From Porticoccaceae bacterium (lineage in GTDB: Bacteria > Pseudomonadota > Gammaproteobacteria > Pseudomonadales > Porticoccaceae), in contig JABILI010000014.1 in assembly GCA_018654575.1 (NCBI GenBank), positions 62,001 through 126,000 on the forward strand: a stretch of 64,000 nucleotides of DNA, written 5' to 3'. This document shows, in pieces, positions 32,567 to 42,968 of the stretch (position 1 is its first letter; each line of letters starts with the position of its first letter). Made by a program: the position numbers and the translations under genes. The notes beneath the pieces were generated by a model. The model searched no databases and had not been told where the DNA came from. It saw only the letters and a program-made list of their open reading frames with translations.

Positions 32567-33985
32567 ATGAGATGCCGCATCAATCAAGTTTTAGCTTGGA
32601 CGTTTTTACTCGCCATATCAGTTTTATCGCCACAATTATTGGCCGTCTCTGTCGCCAATCGAGACCTGCCGGTAGAAAAAGCAGTTGTCACCTCTCCGCC
32701 CATGGTGCCGCCCGCTATTACACGGAAAGGCAATGCCAAGGTGGTCGTCGAAATGGAGACGATTGAGAAAGTCGGGGAAATGACTGATGGCGTTGAATAT
32801 GTTTATTGGTCATTCGGTGGTACCGTGCCCGGCAGCTTTATTAGGGTCCGAGAAGGTGACGAGATTGAGTTTCACCTGTCGAACCACCCGAGTTCAAAAA
32901 TGCCGCATAACATTGACCTACATGCAGTAACAGGACCCGGTGGTGGCGCCATCTCGTCCTTCACAGCACCGGGCCATACCTCGGTTTTTAGCTTCAAAGC
33001 ATTAAACCCTGGGCTGTATATCTATCATTGTGCTACCGCGCCAGTAGGTATGCACATCGCCAACGGTATGTATGGTCTGATTTTGATTGAACCGAAAGAC
33101 GGAATGACACCGGTAGATCGAGAATATTATATTGTCCAAGGTGATTTCTATACCCGTGGCGCCTATGGCGAGGCAGGCCTGCAACCTTTCGATATGGAAA
33201 AGGCGATTGATGAGGATGCAGACTACGTGGTCTTCAACGGCGCGGTAGGCAGCATGATCGGTGACAAAAGCTTGACAGCCAACGTCGGCGAGACTGTCCG
33301 GTTGTATGTAGGTAACGGCGGGCCAAACCTAGTGTCTTCTTTCCACGTAATCGGTGAAATATTTGATAATGTCTATATGGAAGGCGGCACGAATATCAAC
33401 CACAATGTTCAGACCACGCTGGTTCCCGCTGGAGGATCCACGATCGTGGAATTCAAAGTGGAAGTGCCTGGCACCTTTATTATCGTAGATCACTCGATCT
33501 TCCGGGCCTTCAATAAAGGGGCATTGGGAATGCTGAAGGTCACAGGGCCAGACGATAAAATCATTTTCTCAGGCAAACAGTTCGATGGCATTTATTTACC
33601 TGAAGGTTCAGCGATCCAGAGCCTGGATAGTGATTATAAAGCTGTTATGGCAACCAGCGAGACTGAGCAGATTGCTTTCGGCAAGCGAGTCTATGAGGCT
33701 AACTGTCAGGCTTGCCACCAAGCCGGTGGTGAGGGCATCCCTGGCGCATTTCCACCGCTAGCACAATCAGATTATCTGAACGCAGACCCGATGCGTGGCG
33801 TCAGCGCGATCGTCAATGGCCTTACGGGTCCCATAACGGTCAATGGTAAAACTTTTAATGGAGTGATGCCGGCCATGCGCCTGACAGACGCCGAGATCGC
33901 TAACGTCATAACGTTCATTCTCAACAATTGGGGGAACAAGGGCGGTGCCATCAGCGCCGAGAGCGTTTCAAATATTACTGACTAA
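32567..33985 (+). CDS. nirK: Copper-containing nitrite reductase with C-terminal cytochrome c domain
   Basis: Cupredoxin motifs [76 protein letters not shown]-terminal [20 protein letters not shown] heme motif. Confidence 0.93.
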   Translation: MRCRINQVLAWTFLLAISVLSPQLLAVSVANRDLPVEKAVVTSPPMVPPAITRKGNAKVVVEMETIEKVGEMTDGVEYVYWSFGGTVPGSFIRVREGDEIEFHLSNHPSSKMPHNIDLHAVTGPGGGAISSFTAPGHTSVFSFKALNPGLYIYHCATAPVGMHIANGMYGLILIEPKDGMTPVDREYYIVQGDFYTRGAYGEAGLQPFDMEKAIDEDADYVVFNGAVGSMIGDKSLTANVGETVRLYVGNGGPNLVSSFHVIGEIFDNVYMEGGTNINHNVQTTLVPAGGSTIVEFKVEVPGTFIIVDHSIFRAFNKGALGMLKVTGPDDKIIFSGKQFDGIYLPEGSAIQSLDSDYKAVMATSETEQIAFGKRVYEANCQACHQAGGEGIPGAFPPLAQSDYLNADPMRGVSAIVNGLTGPITVNGKTFNGVMPAMRLTDAEIANVITFILNNWGNKGGAISAESVSNITD

Positions 33986-34007
33986 CTTCATGCAGGAACC
34001 TCTAGAG

Positions 34008-34799
34008 ATGAAGTTCAATAGATGCAGGACGTTGCTATTTTACTTGTTAACTTCACTGTCGAGTGATTTTCTCGCCAGTGAAGAACCGGTCATGGTAGCT
34101 ATCGATGCTGGTAGTTACCGGGCCCTATACCTGACTAAAGACAGCGAAGAGACGCAAGTTGACGCCTTCTTTATCGACCAACTTCCGGTCAGTAACGAAG
34201 AGTTCTATAAATTTGTTAGCGAGCATACGAAGTGGCAAAAGTCCCGTATTCCCTCTGTCTTCGCTGAGGAGAATTATTTAGGCCATTGGGTAAATGTAAT
34301 AAACCAGTGGCAGCCGGATATTAATGATACTGACCGACCGGTTATTGCAGTTTCCTGGTTCGCCGCCAAGGCCTACTGCGAATCCCAGAATAAACGACTT
34401 CCTACAGTTGCAGAATGGGAGCACGTCGCCAGCGCGAGTGAAACATCGATAAGAGGCAGCCATGATCCAGATTACAATCAGGTAATTTTGGCCTGGTATG
34501 GTCGGCCAACAACCCAGCGAGTGGGAAGACGTGATCAGAGTGTTCCTAATATCTGGGGCGTTAAGGATATGCACGGTTTGATCTGGGAGTGGACTGAGGA
34601 CTTCAACTCGGCACTCGTCAGTGGCGAGTCGCGTGCCGATTCAAACCTCGATAAAGGACTATTTTGTGGTGCCGGTGCCGCCGGTAGTGCCGACCCATCA
34701 AACTATGCCGCATTTATGCGTTTCGGCTTTCGATCCAGTCTCAAAGCAGACTTCAGTCTGTCAAATCTGGGGTTTCGTTGTGCATCCAATGGAGAATAG
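34008..34799 (+). CDS. nirV: NirV-like formylglycine-generating-enzyme (SUMF1)-family protein
   Basis: PVIAVSWFAAKAYCESQNKRLPTVAEWEHVA, DMHGLIWEWTEDFNS, AAFMRFGFRSSLKADFSLSNLGFRCAS; directly downstream of nirK. Confidence 0.82.
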   Translation: MKFNRCRTLLFYLLTSLSSDFLASEEPVMVAIDAGSYRALYLTKDSEETQVDAFFIDQLPVSNEEFYKFVSEHTKWQKSRIPSVFAEENYLGHWVNVINQWQPDINDTDRPVIAVSWFAAKAYCESQNKRLPTVAEWEHVASASETSIRGSHDPDYNQVILAWYGRPTTQRVGRRDQSVPNIWGVKDMHGLIWEWTEDFNSALVSGESRADSNLDKGLFCGAGAAGSADPSNYAAFMRFGFRSSLKADFSLSNLGFRCASNGE

Positions 34800-34803
34800 A
34801 GTA

Positions 34804-35364
34804 GTGAAAAAACGATTTATCCAAGTCATCCTCGCCAGTCTGTTGATGGTGAATCTCAGTCAGGTATATGCTGAACTCCCATCAGACTCGGTTTATCACC
34901 TGACAGCTGATTGGCGTACTGAGAATAACGAAACTATTCGGTTGAGCAGTCTGCAGGGGCGCAAACAAGTGGTCGCTATGATTTACACTCATTGCCTGCA
35001 CGCTTGCCCCGTCATTGTCGCGGCACTTAAACATATGGATGCTGAGCTACACGCCAGGGGTGATAGTACTGTGTCCTTTGTACTGATTTCTCTGACACCG
35101 GAGAGTGATACGCCCGAGATACTTAAGGCTTTTGCAGTCGAGCAAAATCTTGATGACAGCAACTGGACGTTGCTCAATGGGGCAGCGCCTGATGTGAGAA
35201 GTCTGGCGATGGCTCTGGACATCAAATACAAGGTAGTTGACGGTAGCGAAGTTGCACACTCAAACGTATTCTCTGTGCTGGACGAGCAAGGTTCGATTCT
35301 GCTACAAGCGCCCGGAACTGTTGCCGGGGCGCTGAAAGCTGTCGCGACATTACACCCACAGTAA
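34804..35364 (+). CDS. SCO1/SenC-family copper chaperone/thioredoxin-like protein
   Basis: YTHCLHACPVIVAAL (CxxxC), LISLTPESDTPEILKAFA, GSEVAHSNVFSVLDEQGSI. Confidence 0.85.
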   Translation: MKKRFIQVILASLLMVNLSQVYAELPSDSVYHLTADWRTENNETIRLSSLQGRKQVVAMIYTHCLHACPVIVAALKHMDAELHARGDSTVSFVLISLTPESDTPEILKAFAVEQNLDDSNWTLLNGAAPDVRSLAMALDIKYKVVDGSEVAHSNVFSVLDEQGSILLQAPGTVAGALKAVATLHPQ

Positions 35365-35592
35365 TCTGAGAAATAGTGCCTTGGGTAGGAGCTAAGGGGG
35401 GGGCTTAATATCCCATGTAGTGCAACTGCAATAGATAATCAAAATAGTACTAACCTTGGGGGCCCTAACCATGTCTAATGAGAGACTGTAGTACGCCCTA
35501 AGCAAACTGTAAAATAAAGCCGCTCACTGTTCTTATTGGCTACGTCTGTTATTCTGCTAGCCGTCCGGATAAATAATAATGAGCGTTACACT

Positions 35593-36486
35593 ATGACTCG
35601 CCATGTAATTAGTGCAGTAGACCACAACTCCCTGTCGCCATGGCTAAAAGGCCGCTCCTTTGCCGACTTAAAAAGCGAATATGACAGAAAAGGCTATTTG
35701 GTTTTTGACAATGTTATGTCTGCCCCTGAAATTGCGAGGGTTCGCGATGCATTGCAACCCTACCTCAACAAACCCGGACGCAATAATTTTGAAGGCTATA
35801 AGTCACACCGGGTTTATTCGTTATTGGCCAAGGCGCCTGAGGTTTTTTCGGATATGGTTAGCCACCCTCTGGCGTTGGCATTTGCCGAAGCTGATTTGGG
35901 CGATAGCTGTTTGTTGTCTTCCCTTCTCGCGATTGATTTACAGCCCGATGAAACCGTACAGCCTTGGCATCATGACGATTTCGATATTTTTGTGCCACGG
36001 CCTCGGGCGGCCTACGGTTTGAGCGCTTTTTGGGCGATTGATGACACCACCGAAGAAAATGGAGCGACGGAAATCATTCCCGGCAGTCATCTGTGGGGCG
36101 CAGATGCACATGGGACATCCTTAATAAGTGATTTTGACACCGTTGCCCAAGATGTTGTTATCGAGAATAACGTAGACCCTCAGCCGCATCCAGATACGCT
36201 CAAAGTTACCCTTGCAGCCGGATCGTTAATGATTGCAAAAGGTACTTTGATTCACCGCGGTGGTGCTAATCATTCTACGGCTAATCGACTGATTGTTACA
36301 CCGCAGTACTGTGTGGGTTGGGCGCGTCAACTGGAAAACATGATGGCTGCTGTGCCTCGGTCAATCGTGGCAACCTTGCCTAAACGTACGCGTGAATTAA
36401 TTGGCTACAACATTCATTCCGGGTTTATGGGCTATGTGGATGGGGTGCACCCAGAGCGTGTACTTAAGCTCCCTCCCCAAGATTAA
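35593..36486 (+). CDS. Phytanoyl-CoA dioxygenase (PhyH) family protein
   Basis: YDRKGYLVFDNVMSAPEIARVRDAL; metal site WHHDDFDIF and later LIHRGGANHS. Confidence 0.85.
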   Translation: MTRHVISAVDHNSLSPWLKGRSFADLKSEYDRKGYLVFDNVMSAPEIARVRDALQPYLNKPGRNNFEGYKSHRVYSLLAKAPEVFSDMVSHPLALAFAEADLGDSCLLSSLLAIDLQPDETVQPWHHDDFDIFVPRPRAAYGLSAFWAIDDTTEENGATEIIPGSHLWGADAHGTSLISDFDTVAQDVVIENNVDPQPHPDTLKVTLAAGSLMIAKGTLIHRGGANHSTANRLIVTPQYCVGWARQLENMMAAVPRSIVATLPKRTRELIGYNIHSGFMGYVDGVHPERVLKLPPQD

Positions 36487-37004
36487 CACGCAACTTTTAA
36501 TTTGTTATGACAATGGTAACTCGTTCAGCATGATGGGCATTGGTTGCTCTTATTGGTGGAACTAAAAAACAACAATAAAAGAGGCTTTAGCGGTCTTTTT
36601 GAAGTCTCAAAGCATTTAACCCCATGGGGGTAGTTTTCGAGGGTAGGAATACTAAGTTTTTAACCTTGAATGTGGTCTTAGGCTATCATACATGCTCTGT
36701 TTTTAGAGAATTACGCCTTGAAAGCTAGAGGTGGATATAGTGTCTCTAGAAAATAGATGGATTTTTTATGTTTTTTCAAAAAAATGCTATAAACATTTTT
36801 CCATAGCTGTCGTATCTAACGCCTTAGTTGCCTCGTTCATTACGCACTGTTCTACTCAAAATTATTGAGACAGATACGGAGAGTCTGGGGAAAATTGTTT
36901 GTGTACTTTTTATACTTCTGACAGTTACGTTCAATTCGAGTATTGTAACGTCAATCAAGGGCAGATCATGCGCGATTCACCTTAAGTTTTAGATTGGAGC
37001 AATA

Positions 37005-37766
37005 ATGAAGGAACAAAAGAATTACGCAGTCAGTTGCCAGGCCTGCAGTCTCAATGCACTCTGTATTCCTTATTCGTTGACGGATGACGAGATCGATATC
37101 GTTGACGCCTTAATCAAACGTAAAAAACCCATTCAGCGCAATAAATTAGTCTTTGAAAGCGGCGATAAATTTTCGTCATTATATGCTGTACGCGCTGGGG
37201 CAGTGAAAACATACAGTGTCGATCAAGAAGGGAATGAGAGCGTCATTGGGTTTTATCTTCCGGGTGAAATGTTCGGTATGGATGCGATTTACTCCGGTAA
37301 ACACCTCAACACGGCCATCGCTGTGGAGAATACCTATGTCTGTGAGATTCCTTATAATCGACTGGAGGAGCTGTCAGGTCAGATTAAGAATCTTCAATCA
37401 CACATGTTCCGAGCACTGAGTGGTGTAATCAGCAGTGACCAGCAGTTGCAAGTATTGCTAGGCAAAAAGACTGCTGAGGAACGTTTCGCAAATTTTCTCT
37501 TAAACTTGTCAAATCGCTATCAGAAAAGACGGCTGTCGCCGATCTTATTTCGCCTGCCCATGTCTCGCTCGGATATCGCTAACTATCTCGGAATTGCGCC
37601 GGAAACGGTGAGTCGCGTTGTTCGCCGATTGCAGGTTAGCGAGATTCTGCTGTTAGATGGTAATGATGTCCATATTTTGGATCTACATCGGCTATGTCAG
37701 AGCGCTCACGGGAGGAATAAAAACCGGGATGAGCAAAATAACCATAAGTACCCATTACTGAAGTGA
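37005..37766 (+). CDS. Crp/Fnr-family regulator, FNR/ANR type
   Basis: CQACSLNALCIPYSL N-terminal Cys cluster, YVCEIPYNRLEEL (central Cys), MSRSDIANYLGIAPETVSRVVRRLQ HTH with E..SR. Confidence 0.93.
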   Translation: MKEQKNYAVSCQACSLNALCIPYSLTDDEIDIVDALIKRKKPIQRNKLVFESGDKFSSLYAVRAGAVKTYSVDQEGNESVIGFYLPGEMFGMDAIYSGKHLNTAIAVENTYVCEIPYNRLEELSGQIKNLQSHMFRALSGVISSDQQLQVLLGKKTAEERFANFLLNLSNRYQKRRLSPILFRLPMSRSDIANYLGIAPETVSRVVRRLQVSEILLLDGNDVHILDLHRLCQSAHGRNKNRDEQNNHKYPLLK

Positions 37767-37830
37767 TCGAGTGCTCTGGCTGTTTGCGCGATGTTTTATG
37801 GTGGCAGGATCAAAGTCGTTCTGACTATGA

Positions 37831-38427
37831 TCAATCAGTGAATACCGGCATCGCACCCATTTCCCAGAGTATGACGGTGGCGCCGAGTAATGCCGCGCAC
37901 AATATCAGTCCAACACCGACCATGGCACTGGCAAACAAAAAACCCCGTTCTTTGGGAATTTGCATCACAATCGGCACCCCGATATATAAAAGGTAGACCG
38001 TATAGGCTGCTGCTGCGCAACCCAATAACATATCGAGCCAGAGCAGTGGGTAAAAACCGGTCAAGCCACAGATAAACAAAGGCGTCAAGGTATAACCTGC
38101 GATGCTGACGCCTTTACCGAGAGACGAATGCTCAGCCCCATAAGTTTCAGACATCCAGTGAATCATATAACCGAGAAACGCAGAGGCCAGTAGGATGGCG
38201 ATAAAAAATAGCAGCATAATTTGTGTCGCACTGTCGCTGGTGAGCTTAATAACCCTTCCGCCAACCTCCCAGCCGATTTGAGTCGAACCATACTGCCAAG
38301 CTAGAGGTGCGAGCATCGCCATCCATAATAGATACTTGGTGTAATGGCTCGCAACTGAGCTCGCACCTTCTCGAATTTTTTCCCATTCTTGCTGGGGACT
38401 GAACAAGATCCCAAATAGATGATTCAT
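37831..38427 (-). CDS. Yip1-family-like membrane protein
   Basis: Five hydrophobic segments, MNHLFGILFSPQQEWEKIREG N-terminus; downstream of ccoS. Confidence 0.65.
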   Translation of the reverse strand: MNHLFGILFSPQQEWEKIREGASSVASHYTKYLLWMAMLAPLAWQYGSTQIGWEVGGRVIKLTSDSATQIMLLFFIAILLASAFLGYMIHWMSETYGAEHSSLGKGVSIAGYTLTPLFICGLTGFYPLLWLDMLLGCAAAAYTVYLLYIGVPIVMQIPKERGFLFASAMVGVGLILCAALLGATVILWEMGAMPVFTD

Positions 38428-38672
38428 ACTGTTCTCCTTGATTGTTTTATTGAGGATCCTTCGATCCTGTCTTGATCTTGCATCGTGTTTTTCACGTCAG
38501 TGTCCTGATTGGTTGGCGGATGTGGTATCTCTATCTCCTCGTCTATCAGGATTCGATAAGCTTCCTTTTCGAGGTCGTCATATTGATCATTACGGACAGA
38601 CCAGACGAATGCCCAAAGTGCAATCACAACAATGACAAGACTTACTGGTATGAGGATAAAGACAATTTCCAT
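38424..38672 (-). CDS. ccoS: cbb3-type oxidase assembly protein CcoS
   Basis: MEIVFILIPVSLVIVVIALWAFVWSVRNDQYDDLEKEAYRIL. Confidence 0.9.
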   Translation of the reverse strand: MEIVFILIPVSLVIVVIALWAFVWSVRNDQYDDLEKEAYRILIDEEIEIPHPPTNQDTDVKNTMQDQDRIEGSSIKQSRRTV

Positions 38673-40894
38673 CAGTCACGCACCTCTCTGAGCCGATTGG
38701 CATTGAATACTACGAACAAAGAGCTTAGGGACATGCCGAGCGCTGCCATCCAGGGTTGTAGCAGGCCAGCGACTGCCAGAGGAATCACGAACAGATTGTA
38801 GGTAATTGCCCAACTGACATTCTGGCGGATAATTCGGCGGACCTTTTTCGAGAACTTGATGAGCAAAGGCAAAGAACTTAACGAGTTTGTGAGGAGTGTC
38901 GCATCTGCAGATTCCTGCACAACAACATCTACAGGGCTGACTGCAATTGACACATGAGCGCTCGCCATTGCCGCGGTATCATTGATGCCATCCCCTACCA
39001 TCAGCAGGCGAACCCCCGTAGCCTGACGTTGTTGCACCACTAGAACCTTGGCATCAGGTGTGGCATCGGTTGTGATATTAGTAATTCCCAACAAACTGGC
39101 AATTCTCCGCCCCTCTTTGGCACCATCACCTGAGAGTAATCCAATGGCATACCCACGATCCTGCAATCCAGCTACAACACTTGCAGCCTCAGGCCGTGGT
39201 TCATCAATTAATTGCAGCCAGGCCAGAGGCACTTGTGCAGCCAACAATATCCACATACCGGCTGCAGGAGGTGCTGGCATTGGTATACCCGCGGCAAAAT
39301 CAGGCTTGCCCAAACGATAGTACTGCCCCTCTACGCGGCCACTGACCCCTTCACCTGCGCTGATATTAATATCCTCGGCGGTGTAGCTCGACCCTAGGGG
39401 AAAAGCCTTCGCGATGGGGTGTAGGGCGCCTCGTTCAAGAGCGGCAGCAATCTCGACAGCCTGGTTACGGTTGATACTGGGCGTCAGTAATTTGACTTGC
39501 CCAAGCTGCAGGGCACCCGTGGTAAGGGTGCCTGTTTTATCAAAGACTATCCCGTCCGTCGCGGCCAGACGCTCAAGAAATTCGCCATTGCGAATCACTA
39601 CGCCGTGATTTCGCAACGCCGCGAGCGACACGGTATAGGCCACGGGCGTGGCAAGGGACAACGCACAAGGGCAAGAAACAACCAGCACCGCCAGAGCAAT
39701 ACTGAACCATTGGTCAGAACCTGCTTGCAACCAAAAAAGGGCGCTAGCAATGGTTACCAATAGGATAAAGCCCACGAAGTAGCTTGCTATCTGATCTGCC
39801 AGTAATGAAAATTTAGGTTTGTATAAACTTGATTCTCGGAACAGAACTGATATCCGGGTCAGGACAAAATCTTCATATTTTGTAGTACATTCAATGACTA
39901 ACTCGCCATTAACCAGCCGAGAACCTGCCAGTGTCAGCATATCTAAGCCCTTGCTGACAGGTATGCTCTCACCGGTGAACGCGGCTTCATTAACGCTGGC
40001 CTGTCCACCGACAATAATACCATCAATGGGGATAACCTGGTCGGCGCTGATCTTGACCCGGGCCCCGACCGGCACTGACTTGACCGACACATAGAGTCCA
40101 GGTTTTCCTTCCGTGAAGAGCTGAACTGCATTAGGTAAAATATGATCATTAAGATTCTGACTCAGTTGGTATTTCTGACGCGATCCCAATTCGATGTAGC
40201 GCCCAATCAACAGTAAGAACGCGAACATACATACTGAGTCGAAATACACAGACCCTGCATACAGGACTGTATTGAGGAGACTCAGACTATAGGCCGCGAG
40301 GATGGCAAGAGAGATGGGAACATCCATACCCAGGTGACGATTGCGTGCATCTCGAAACGCGCCCAAATGAAATGGCATCGAGCTGTACAGGGCAACCGGT
40401 GTAGCGACTGCCAGACTCGCCCAGTGCATCAATCCCTCATAGGCCGGTTCTATTCCCTCGGGCCCAGCCACGTAACTCGCTAGGGCAAACATCATCACCT
40501 GCATCATTCCAATACCCGCGACCCCCATTCGTGCCAGCATCGACTTACGCTCTTTCTGCAGAGCGTCCTGGGCCAAATTTAGACGATCTGGGAGCGCGGT
40601 GTAGCCTAGTTGTTCGACAGCATCAATAAAGTCGAAGGCATCGCCCGCAGAGAAGTCAACGACAACCCGTTTGTCAGCGAGATTGGTAGCAACCCGAGTA
40701 ACGTCAGACATGGCACTTAAATGGCGTTCAATTTTCAGTGCGCATGCCGCGCAACGGATATCAGGCACTCGCATGGATAATTGTGTCCATGAATTACGGG
40801 ACGAGATACTATCAGCGAAATCGATGCGCCTGGCAGCCAACGATAGTGATTCATCGGCTGCTATAGGATTAGATATATGCGTTTGAGCTGTCAT
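38672..40894 (-). CDS. ccoI: Copper-translocating P-type ATPase CcoI (FixI)
   Basis: DIRCAACALKIERHL, SCPCALSLATPVAY, DKTGTLTTG, MVGDGINDTAAMASA; position in cco cluster. Confidence 0.92.
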   Translation of the reverse strand: MTAQTHISNPIAADESLSLAARRIDFADSISSRNSWTQLSMRVPDIRCAACALKIERHLSAMSDVTRVATNLADKRVVVDFSAGDAFDFIDAVEQLGYTALPDRLNLAQDALQKERKSMLARMGVAGIGMMQVMMFALASYVAGPEGIEPAYEGLMHWASLAVATPVALYSSMPFHLGAFRDARNRHLGMDVPISLAILAAYSLSLLNTVLYAGSVYFDSVCMFAFLLLIGRYIELGSRQKYQLSQNLNDHILPNAVQLFTEGKPGLYVSVKSVPVGARVKISADQVIPIDGIIVGGQASVNEAAFTGESIPVSKGLDMLTLAGSRLVNGELVIECTTKYEDFVLTRISVLFRESSLYKPKFSLLADQIASYFVGFILLVTIASALFWLQAGSDQWFSIALAVLVVSCPCALSLATPVAYTVSLAALRNHGVVIRNGEFLERLAATDGIVFDKTGTLTTGALQLGQVKLLTPSINRNQAVEIAAALERGALHPIAKAFPLGSSYTAEDINISAGEGVSGRVEGQYYRLGKPDFAAGIPMPAPPAAGMWILLAAQVPLAWLQLIDEPRPEAASVVAGLQDRGYAIGLLSGDGAKEGRRIASLLGITNITTDATPDAKVLVVQQRQATGVRLLMVGDGINDTAAMASAHVSIAVSPVDVVVQESADATLLTNSLSSLPLLIKFSKKVRRIIRQNVSWAITYNLFVIPLAVAGLLQPWMAALGMSLSSLFVVFNANRLREVRD

Positions 40895-40914
40895 GTAAAT
40901 CTCATTAATTTGAC

Positions 40915-41466
40915 TCATTGACTGTGGAGCACCAATTGCTGGACAGGAGTCTGAATTCGCTGACGTAGACGCCACTGATCATCTGCGCCACTAAGTTGCA
41001 GGTACCAGATACCTGGGCTGTGTAGTAACTTATCCATGTCCTGGTTGGTCGCCGAATAGATCACCGCGTTTTCCTCTGTCATGCCAAACTCAGGATAGAG
41101 AATCAATACCTTGTCCTGATCGCGATCGGTTACATGAAATAATTCGAGAACAATGACGGTGTCTGTGGCCGCTTTAATGGAGAATCGTATCTGTCCTGCG
41201 TCGTTCACAATCAAGGCCGCCTCGACGCCCAAATCTTGAGCCCGGGCATCCATGGAGAGAGACCGGTTGATGGCCATACCCTCCTTGTAATAATTATCGA
41301 CCATCAGGTCATCCGGATAGCGCGTGACCATATATATCATCAGAATGCCAAATAAAACCGCCGCAAAAGGGATCAAAATGAGTACCCAGGGCCAGGTGTG
41401 ACGGTACCAAGGCTTGCCGCCTCCCTCGAGAGAGGTGTCCGTCATGTCAGTCGATGAATCAATCAT
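40915..41466 (-). CDS. ccoH: FixH/CcoH family protein
   Basis: YRHTWPWVLILIPFAAVLFGILMIYMVTRYPDDLMVDNYYKEGMAINR. Confidence 0.88.
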   Translation of the reverse strand: MIDSSTDMTDTSLEGGGKPWYRHTWPWVLILIPFAAVLFGILMIYMVTRYPDDLMVDNYYKEGMAINRSLSMDARAQDLGVEAALIVNDAGQIRFSIKAATDTVIVLELFHVTDRDQDKVLILYPEFGMTEENAVIYSATNQDMDKLLHSPGIWYLQLSGADDQWRLRQRIQTPVQQLVLHSQ

Positions 41467-42901
41467 TATTTTGGCTCCTGATAGGCTCTGGCCCCAGATA
41501 ACGACTCTCGCTGGTGGCATACCAGAGACTATCGTCCGTCTCAACCCTGAACTCGATTTCAGTGTTAACCTCGATCAATTTATCAGGATCGACCAGGACA
41601 TCAATCGACAGCTCAACGACCTCACCTGCCGGTGCCACTATGCGGGCATCGGGTACCATGCGGGGCGCTGGTAACCCAGATAAAGCCAACTGATAGGTAT
41701 GCGTTTTACGGTCCATATTAATAATTTTAACCAGATAGGTATTGCGAATTAGACCGTCAGCGACTTCATGGTAAAGCTCTCCGCGATTGCGCATGATGTC
41801 GAGTTCAAGGGGCATCCGGGTGAAAAGACTATAGGAAAACAGGGTGATCATCAGGATCACCGCCAGCCCATAACCTACCAATTTGGGACGCTTCCAGGTC
41901 CGGCCTCGGCCCGCGAGCTTATTCTCGGTCGTGTAGGAAATCAGCCCAGGGGCATAGTTCATTTTAGCCATAATCGAGTCGCAGGCATCGATGCAAATAG
42001 CGCAATTGATACATTCATACTGCAAGCCGTCCCGAATATCGATTCCCGTCGGACAAACCTGGACACATAAGAAGCAATCGATACAAGCGCCGAGGCCGAG
42101 CGTATCCGGATCTGCATTACGTTTTCGTGGACCACGCAGTTCACCACGTTGTGGGTCGTAACTGACAACCAACGTATCCTCATCAAGCATTGCCGATTGG
42201 AAGCGGGCATAGGGGCACATGTGCAGACACACCTGCTCTCGTAGCCAGCCGGCATTCGCATAAGTCGCGATAGTGAAGAATACTGACCAGAACAGCGCTG
42301 TATCTGCTAACTTAAAATGCCAGACGTCCGTCACCAGCGCTCGAACGCCATAGAAATAACTCACAAAAGTCAGGCCCGTTAAAGCGGCAAAGCCCATCCA
42401 CATTCCGTGTTTGGTGAAACGTTTGAAGACTTTCTCCAGGCTCCAGGGCGCTTTTTGCAGATTGATGCGCTGATGCCTTTCACCCTCGGCGACTTGTTCA
42501 GCCCACATAAAAATTGCAGTCCAGACAGTCTGCGGGCAGGTATAACCGCACCAGACTCGTCCCAGCAGGGTGGTAATAAAAAACAGAGTGAAAGCCGCGA
42601 TCATCAGCGCCCAGGCCAAAAAACCGAAATCCTGTGGCCAAAACGTCAACCAGAAAATGTGGAATTTCCGTGCGGCCAGATCAAACAAAATGGCCTGACG
42701 GCCATCAATCATTATCCAGGGAGTCAGAAAGTAACCCAGCAGCAAAGGCCAGCCGGTAAACAACCTAACATTCTGGAAAAAACCTTCAATACTACGAGTG
42801 AATATTTTTTCACGTTTTTCATACAGACTGTAAACACTGGAGTCGACATCATCTAATGTGACCGACGGGATTTTGTTAGGCGAATTATCTAGCGCAGTCA
42901 T
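41459..42901 (-). CDS. ccoG: cbb3 oxidase accessory protein CcoG (RdxA/FixG)
   Basis: WCGYTCPQTVWTAIFMW, CIDCFLCVQVCPTGIDIRDGLQYECINCAICIDACD. Confidence 0.94.
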   Translation of the reverse strand: MTALDNSPNKIPSVTLDDVDSSVYSLYEKREKIFTRSIEGFFQNVRLFTGWPLLLGYFLTPWIMIDGRQAILFDLAARKFHIFWLTFWPQDFGFLAWALMIAAFTLFFITTLLGRVWCGYTCPQTVWTAIFMWAEQVAEGERHQRINLQKAPWSLEKVFKRFTKHGMWMGFAALTGLTFVSYFYGVRALVTDVWHFKLADTALFWSVFFTIATYANAGWLREQVCLHMCPYARFQSAMLDEDTLVVSYDPQRGELRGPRKRNADPDTLGLGACIDCFLCVQVCPTGIDIRDGLQYECINCAICIDACDSIMAKMNYAPGLISYTTENKLAGRGRTWKRPKLVGYGLAVILMITLFSYSLFTRMPLELDIMRNRGELYHEVADGLIRNTYLVKIINMDRKTHTYQLALSGLPAPRMVPDARIVAPAGEVVELSIDVLVDPDKLIEVNTEIEFRVETDDSLWYATSESRYLGPEPIRSQNND

Positions 42902-42968
42902 TTATCACGCTCGTCTAGCGTCCTCAAATAATGAGCATTTATATTTTTGAGCGCGAGTCGGGTTTCCA

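Noticed and set aside
36950-37004. Possible FNR box upstream of the fnr-like gene (TTGTAACGTCAATC)
   Set aside because: Too many mismatches from TTGAT-N4-ATCAA to support autoregulation.
40895-40975. N-terminal extension of CcoI in the ORF track
   Set aside because: Overlaps the end of ccoH; MTAQTHISNP at 40894 is the more plausible start.
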